Below, piece after piece: positions 1 to 3,295 of a DNA stretch of 5,635 nucleotides. Each line of letters begins with the position of its first letter. Position 1 is the stretch's first letter. The DNA lies in contig JAITKS010000298.1 of the NCBI GenBank assembly GCA_031278315.1, positions 1-5,635 of the forward strand. Reading direction: 5' to 3'. Below the pieces are notes generated by a model. That model saw only the letters and a list, made by a program, of their open reading frames with translations, was not told where the DNA came from and ran no database searches. The translations under genes were made by a program, and so were the position numbers. This DNA comes from Planctomycetaceae bacterium (GTDB lineage: Bacteria > Planctomycetota > Planctomycetia > Pirellulales > Thermoguttaceae).

Positions 1-159
1 ACTCGTCTTAACTAAATGTGTACCAAGTGTTGGTAATGGATTACTGCTTCTGATTACCGCTTACCGCCAAATGTTAAACAACAGGAAATATTTTATAACG
101 ATTCGTATAAATTACAACACCGGACTTTTGATTCGATTGTTTACATATCAGAAAACAGA

Positions 160-201
160 TTTTTACGTCATCGAAATTCATTTTTATGTCATAGAAATTC
201 G
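160..201. repeat. 21-bp tandem duplication, two imperfect copies
   Basis: Copies lie at 160-180 and 181-201 and agree at 18 of 21 positions. The unit reads TTTTTA, then a variable base, GTCAT, and ends in GAAATTC-like sequence. The two copies abut exactly, as expected from replication slippage followed by point changes. Confidence 0.85.
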
Positions 202-271
202 CAGCACAATATGTATAAAAGTTCCCATGAAAAATAATTTTCTTTTAAGTTTCAATTTGAAAATTCATAAC

Positions 272-292
272 CAATCACCAATCACAAATCAC
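272..292. repeat. 7-bp tandem repeat CAATCAC, three copies
   Basis: Units are at 272-278, 279-285 and 286-292; the first two are identical CAATCAC and the third is AAATCAC. It lies in non-coding DNA about 730 bp before fumC. It resembles the short heptamer repeats seen in some bacterial intergenic regions, but no function can be read from it. Confidence 0.8.
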
Positions 293-420
293 TGCGTTTT
301 TTGTGTTCTCGGTGATAAACAAAAAATTAGAAATAGACATAAATAATAGCGTTGATAAATAGTTAAGATTAGACTGAACAGCTGTCTCAAAAAATAATTC
401 CACATACCTACTTTACACGT

Positions 421-428
421 GGGGGGGG
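421..428. repeat. G8 homopolymer tract
   Basis: Eight consecutive G bases sit in a stretch that is otherwise very poor in G+C. Such tracts are prone to length change by slippage. No gene start or promoter element can be tied to this one, so a phase-variation role is not supported. Confidence 0.7.
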
Positions 429-629
429 ATTGATTGAATTTAATGACAACATACAATTAGCGAACTTTGGACAGATGATATACTAATAATTTTATTCTAT
501 GTCATATCAAAATCACATTAACGCCTATCTTTCAAAAGCTGCAATGACCGTGTTAAAAATTCATATTAAATTTTTTTTATTATAGAACAACAACGTAACC
601 TCACCCAATCAAAGATTAGAAAAATAAAT

Positions 630-651
630 AGAATTTAATGAGAATTTAATG
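630..651. repeat. 11-bp perfect tandem duplication
   Basis: AGAATTTAATG occurs twice back to back at 630-640 and 641-651. A dispersed partial copy, GAATTTAATGA, is present at 436-446. The unit is AT-rich and non-coding. Confidence 0.85.
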
Positions 652-884
652 TTTTAAAAAATCAAATAATGTACAAATCAAACAGTTGATTGAAAAAAAA
701 TTTTGTAATCATTCACGATTGTACATCAATACAAAAAGATTAAGATTTTAAAAACAGGAGATCAGAATATTAAATATGCAGATATTTTCAAACATAAAAT
801 TACCGGTGATAAAAGTACCTAAAAAATAAAAAATTCCGTGAACGGCTACAATTTTTTCTCTATTTAAGTCTGCTTAGTAAAGAC

Positions 885-933
885 AATTTTACTTGCGTTA
901 TTTAGATAAACTAAAACGCAGGTATAATTTTTT
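885..933 (+). terminator. Hairpin with T-run before fumC: candidate terminator or attenuator
   Basis: Bases 890-898 pair with 916-924 (nine pairs, one of them U-G). After a two-base bulge, 901-905 pair with 911-915 around the five-base loop 906-910. Past one mismatch, 885-888 can pair with 926-929. A run of six T (928-933) follows at once. This fits an intrinsic terminator acting on plus-strand transcripts; the minus strand has no matching T-run. It lies about 90 bp before the fumC start, and no gene precedes it in the window, so it may end an upstream RNA or sit inside the fumC leader. A second stem, 876-881 with 888-893, would exclude the base of the first, as in attenuators. A TATAAT at 923-928 overlaps the hairpin and could instead be a -10 element. 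Confidence 0.5.
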
Positions 934-1015
934 ATGCGTTTCTTTGTTTCATAATGATTGCAGGTGTTTGCATCAAAACAAAAGACGATAATTTTTGTTA
1001 CAAAAAATAGAAAGT

Positions 1016-1020
1016 GAGGT
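1016..1020 (+). promoter_or_regulatory. Ribosome binding site deciding the fumC GTG start
   Basis: GAGGT matches the Shine-Dalgarno core and ends four bases before the GTG at 1025. This favours GTG over the in-frame TTG at 995, which has no comparable site upstream and would add ten residues (beginning with L-Q-K-I-E-S) before the usual fumarase N-terminus R-I-E-H-D-T-M-G. Confidence 0.75.
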
Positions 1021-1024
1021 TAAT

Positions 1025-2434
1025 GTGCGTATCGAACACGATACAATGGGCGAAGTTGCAATTCCGCGTGATGCTTATTTCGGCTCACAAACGCAACGTG
1101 CAGTAGATAATTTTCCAATTTCCGGCAAACGAATTTCATCGGATTTAATTCATTCGCTGGGTCTAGTTAAAAAAGCGGCGGCTAAAGTCAATTTCCAACT
1201 TGGCAGATTTTCAAGTTGTGCAACGCCTCTAACAGAGAACGAAGTCAACGCAATAATTACAGCTGCAGGCGAAGTCGCAGACGGTAAATTCGACGCTGAA
1301 TTTCCTATCGATGTTTACCAAACCGGAAGCGGGACTTCAAGTAATATGAACGCTAACGAAGTTATCTCAAACCGTGCTATTGAATTACTCGGTAAAGATA
1401 GATTCGATCAAAAAAAACAAATTCATCCTAATGATCATGTCAATCTCGGGCAAAGTACTAACGATATTTTTCCAACAGCAATTCATGTTGCTGCAGCAAG
1501 TTTAATAAAGAACTCACTGATTCCGGCACTTTCCGGTTGTTATGAAATATTGTTACAAAAATCTAATTTGTGGAAAGATATTTTGAAAATCGGTCGAACA
1601 CATCTAGCCGATGCCGTACCGATGACACTAGGACAAGAATTCGGCGGATTTGCAAGACAAATTGAATTGGCAAAAGAACGCGCACAATCGGCTATCCAAC
1701 AAATTTTAGAATTGCCCGCAGGCGGTACTGCTGTCGGAACCGGATTAAATACACATCCTGATTTCGGAAAAAACGTCGCCGCAATGTTAGCTGAAATTAC
1801 TTCTATTCCGTTTGTTGAAGCAAAAGATCACTTTGAAGCAAACGCACAAAGAGACGGACTTGTTACTGCTCATGCTCTTATCAAATCAATTTCTGTTACG
1901 TTAATGAATGTTGCTAACAATATTCGTTTTTTATCTAGCGGACCTCGATGCAGTTACTACGAAATCGTACTGCCTGACTTGCAGCCGGGAAGCTCGATTA
2001 TGCCGGGGAAAGTCAATCCTGTTTTGTGCGAAAGTTTGATGCAAGTTGCAGCAAGAGTTGCAGGAAATGATCAAACGATGACAATTGCCGCCGCTACCGG
2101 AGGACAATTTCAACTAAATATTATGATGCCCGTTCTCGCTGACACGGCTATTGAATCAATAAAAATACTTGCAGCCGCAACAAAAATTTTCACCGAAAAA
2201 GCTTTGAAAAATTTAGAAGCAAACGAAACAATATGTAACGATGCAATTGAAAGAAGTCTGGCTATGGCTACAGGATTAAATCCATATATCGGATATGAAA
2301 AAGCTGCCGCTATCGCAAAAGAAGCTTTCAAAACCGGTAAAACTGTTCGTGATATTTGTAACGAAAAAAATATTATAGAACCAGATGACCTAACAAAAGC
2401 TCTCGACCCCAAAAAAATGGCACAATCAAAATAA
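1025..2434 (+). CDS. fumC: Class II fumarate hydratase (fumarase C)
   Basis: This enzyme interconverts fumarate and (S)-malate in the cytoplasm, in the oxidative or reductive TCA cycle. Class II fumarases are iron-free, oxygen-stable homotetramers. From the GTG start the protein has 469 residues, within the normal family range. In order it shows R-I-E-H-D-T-M-G at the N-terminus, the substrate-site block QTGSGTSSNMNANE (99-112), HPNDHVN (134-140) with GQSTND (142-147), GRTHLADA (190-197) holding the family's active-site histidine at 193, GTAVGTGLN (234-242), and the signature GSSIMPGKVN (322-331) with the catalytic serine in the S-S pair. HPNDHVN and the D-L-Q-P-G-S-S loop favour fumarase over aspartase. 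One oddity: the usual G-x-x-E before the signature loop reads S-Y-Y-E (310-313). The gene appears monocistronic: a long leader with a hairpin precedes it and non-coding repeats follow. Codon use avoids GCG (2 of 59 alanines), unlike nrdD. Confidence 0.96.
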   Translation: MRIEHDTMGEVAIPRDAYFGSQTQRAVDNFPISGKRISSDLIHSLGLVKKAAAKVNFQLGRFSSCATPLTENEVNAIITAAGEVADGKFDAEFPIDVYQTGSGTSSNMNANEVISNRAIELLGKDRFDQKKQIHPNDHVNLGQSTNDIFPTAIHVAAASLIKNSLIPALSGCYEILLQKSNLWKDILKIGRTHLADAVPMTLGQEFGGFARQIELAKERAQSAIQQILELPAGGTAVGTGLNTHPDFGKNVAAMLAEITSIPFVEAKDHFEANAQRDGLVTAHALIKSISVTLMNVANNIRFLSSGPRCSYYEIVLPDLQPGSSIMPGKVNPVLCESLMQVAARVAGNDQTMTIAAATGGQFQLNIMMPVLADTAIESIKILAAATKIFTEKALKNLEANETICNDAIERSLAMATGLNPYIGYEKAAAIAKEAFKTGKTVRDICNEKNIIEPDDLTKALDPKKMAQSK

Positions 2435-2445
2435 AATAATACGGC

Positions 2446-2496
2446 AATTGTAGAATCAAATTGTAGAATCATTTTAAATCGGCAATTGTAAAATCA
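2446..2496. repeat. 13-bp tandem repeat plus a third spaced copy, just after fumC
   Basis: AATTGTAGAATCA occurs twice back to back (2446-2458 and 2459-2471). A third copy with one change, AATTGTAAAATCA, follows at 2484-2496. The first and third copies are both preceded by CGGC, so the larger unit is about 17 bp. The array begins 12 bases after the fumC stop codon. It does not form a convincing terminator hairpin, and I see no clear terminator for fumC. Confidence 0.85.
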
Positions 2497-2611
2497 TCTT
2501 AAACTGTTCTCGCCTTAATTTTCGTTTCGAGCTGTTTGTGTTTCAATTAGAACTACAGACGGATCGAAATGAAAATTCAAGTGAAAATAGTTTAAATCGT
2601 TCCTTTTTATT

Positions 2612-2625
2612 TTTTTACTTTTTAC
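2612..2625. repeat. 7-bp tandem duplication TTTTTAC
   Basis: TTTTTAC occurs at 2612-2618 and 2619-2625, followed by TTTTTAA. It lies 20 bases before the start of the small reading frame at 2646, in a T-rich tract where a promoter or leader would be expected. Confidence 0.7.
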
Positions 2626-2645
2626 TTTTTAAACTAAAAACAATT

Positions 2646-2873
2646 ATGTCTAAAAATATTGCTATTCGTATAAAGCAATGGGTTCAGATATGGAAATCTG
2701 CCGCAGCTAAGATAAATATCCTGAGACAGAAAAAACTCTCTGAACTAAATAAAACAATTGCTTTAAATAATCTGACAAGAGCCTTTGATTTGACAATGAA
2801 AAATACTCAAATAAAAAATTTTTCAAGAGTAGTTGAACAACAGGCATATTTCAAAAAATTACTTAAACAATGA
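2646..2873 (+). CDS. Small basic protein of unknown function
   Basis: I do not recognise this 75-residue product. It begins M-S-K-N-I-A and carries 16 Lys/Arg against 3 Asp/Glu, with no Gly, Pro, Cys or His, which suggests an all-helical, strongly basic polypeptide. Such proteins often bind nucleic acid, but that is inference. Two Trp (12 and 16) fall in an amphipathic N-terminal segment. The codons look normal for an AT-rich gene, with mixed Ala and Leu codons. There is no Shine-Dalgarno sequence before the ATG, only A- and T-rich bases. The frame is open upstream to 2478, and a GTG at 2538 is a possible longer start, but the added part follows a T-rich tract and looks artificial. Beyond the TGA stop the same frame continues, broken only by TGA codons, to 3188, so this may be the front of a decayed longer gene. 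Confidence 0.45.
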   Translation: MSKNIAIRIKQWVQIWKSAAAKINILRQKKLSELNKTIALNNLTRAFDLTMKNTQIKNFSRVVEQQAYFKKLLKQ

Positions 2874-3188
2874 AAAAAACTGTTTAATACTGTGTCTCGA
2901 AATTCCAGAATTGATAATATGATGATATTAAATTGCGGCGAATTATATACAGTATATACAGTAGAAAATTTGATAACTCTGAGAACTTTTGCGAATCGAT
3001 TTAATAATTGAAAATGACGTAAAAAGTATTGTTCTACAACAAAAAAACTGAACATAAATTATATTTTTGAACATATTCAACCTTTAGTCGAAATCAAAAA
3101 AGAACCTGAATTATTCATAAATAAAAAAAATTACTCGAAGGAAAATAACTATTATTCGCATCCGGCGATGAATTTTGTTGATAAATAA
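2874..3188 (+). pseudogene. Possible decayed extension of the small basic gene
   Basis: In the frame of the small gene, the codons after its TGA (2871-2873) stay free of TAA and TAG until TAA at 3186-3188. The only interruptions are TGA at 3009-3011 and 3015-3017. The last open block, 3018-3185, reads like protein (for example F-E-H-I-Q-P-L-V-E-I-K-K-E-P-E-L) but has no usable start codon. TAA and TAG would be expected several times in non-coding DNA this AT-rich. A gene broken by CGA-to-TGA or TGG-to-TGA changes is one explanation and chance is another. TGA recoding is unlikely because both large genes use TGG for Trp and contain no in-frame TGA. I cannot name an ancestor family. Confidence 0.22.
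2944..2961. repeat. 9-bp perfect tandem duplication TATATACAG
   Basis: TATATACAG occurs at 2944-2952 and 2953-2961, followed by TA. On the minus strand it reads as two CTGTATATA units. The direct, not palindromic, arrangement argues against a LexA or NrdR operator. Confidence 0.8.
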
Positions 3189-3222
3189 AAACGTAAAAAA
3201 AATGTGATTATTCGTATCGCCG
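3151..3222. other. Spaced inverted repeat with overlapping direct repeat before nrdD
   Basis: CGGCGAT at 3163-3169 is matched by its reverse complement ATCGCCG at 3216-3222, a G+C-rich pair in DNA of about 25% G+C. Overlapping it, ATTATTCGCATC (3151-3162) recurs as ATTATTCGTATC (3207-3218), 11 of 12 identical. The pair sits 74 bases before the nrdD start. It could be a leader-RNA stem with a large A-rich loop or a two-site operator; neither can be proven here. Confidence 0.45.
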
Positions 3223-3246
3223 AAATTTATTACTACGATGCATACG

Positions 3247-3270
3247 TAACAATTTTTATAACAATTTTTA
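3247..3270. repeat. 12-bp perfect tandem duplication in the nrdD upstream region
   Basis: TAACAATTTTTA occurs at 3247-3258 and 3259-3270, ending 25 bases before the nrdD start. Gain or loss of a unit would change the distance between any promoter here and the gene. Confidence 0.85.
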
Positions 3271-3284
3271 ACCTTTTTTTACAT

Positions 3285-3289
3285 GGAAG
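3285..3289 (+). promoter_or_regulatory. Ribosome binding site for nrdD
   Basis: GGAAG ends six bases before the ATG at 3296 and supports that start. The alternative in-frame ATG at 3386 (Met31) has no Shine-Dalgarno-like sequence before it. Confidence 0.5.
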
Positions 3290-3295
3290 TTAAAC

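Larger units (their letters stand above)
1..884. other. Long AT-rich stretch without a convincing gene
   Basis: No reading frame here has the look of a conserved protein. The longest, at 71-346 on the plus strand, would give 91 residues, but it lacks a ribosome binding site and its sequence partly follows short tandem repeats. Tiny frames at 499-585 (28 codons) and 776-829 (17 codons) also lack a properly spaced ribosome binding site. The stretch contains tandem duplications, a G8 tract and small AT-rich hairpins, among them a perfect 6-bp stem with a 3-base loop at 21-35. I see no tRNA, rRNA or riboswitch that I recognise. An unrecognised small RNA ending at the hairpin near 885-933 is possible. 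Confidence 0.6.

Noticed and set aside
71..346. 91-codon plus-strand reading frame
   Set aside because: It has no ribosome binding site. Part of the product is just the translation of the 21-bp and 7-bp tandem repeats, and composition follows the AT-rich background; no family is recognisable.
499..585. 28-codon frame with a hydrophobic C-terminal end, like a small toxin
   Set aside because: There is no ribosome binding site and the hydrophobic end comes from a T-rich tract. A frame this short is expected by chance.
756..829. AGGAG at 756-760 with a 17-codon frame from 776, as a leader peptide
   Set aside because: The spacing of 15 bases to the ATG is too long for efficient initiation, and there is no run of regulatory codons.
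923..928. TATAAT as the fumC -10 promoter element
   Set aside because: No acceptable -35 box lies 16-18 bases upstream; TTGCGT at 894-899 is too far (23 bases), and the site lies within the hairpin.
1931..2472. Minus-strand frames inside and across the end of fumC
   Set aside because: They are shadows of a clearly conserved enzyme on the plus strand.
2863..2887. Perfect 7-bp inverted repeat around the TGA at 2871 as a terminator
   Set aside because: The arms TTAAACA and TGTTTAA are AT-rich, the loop is 11 bases, and no T-run follows.
2807..3055. 82-codon minus-strand frame overlapping the end of the small basic gene
   Set aside because: It has no ribosome binding site and low-complexity hydrophobic content, and it overlaps the better-looking plus-strand frame in antisense.
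2646..3188. TGA read as tryptophan or selenocysteine
   Set aside because: fumC, nrdD and the small frame all use TGG for Trp, and 1,249 codons of fumC and nrdD contain no TGA. No selenocysteine insertion hairpin is evident after the TGA codons.
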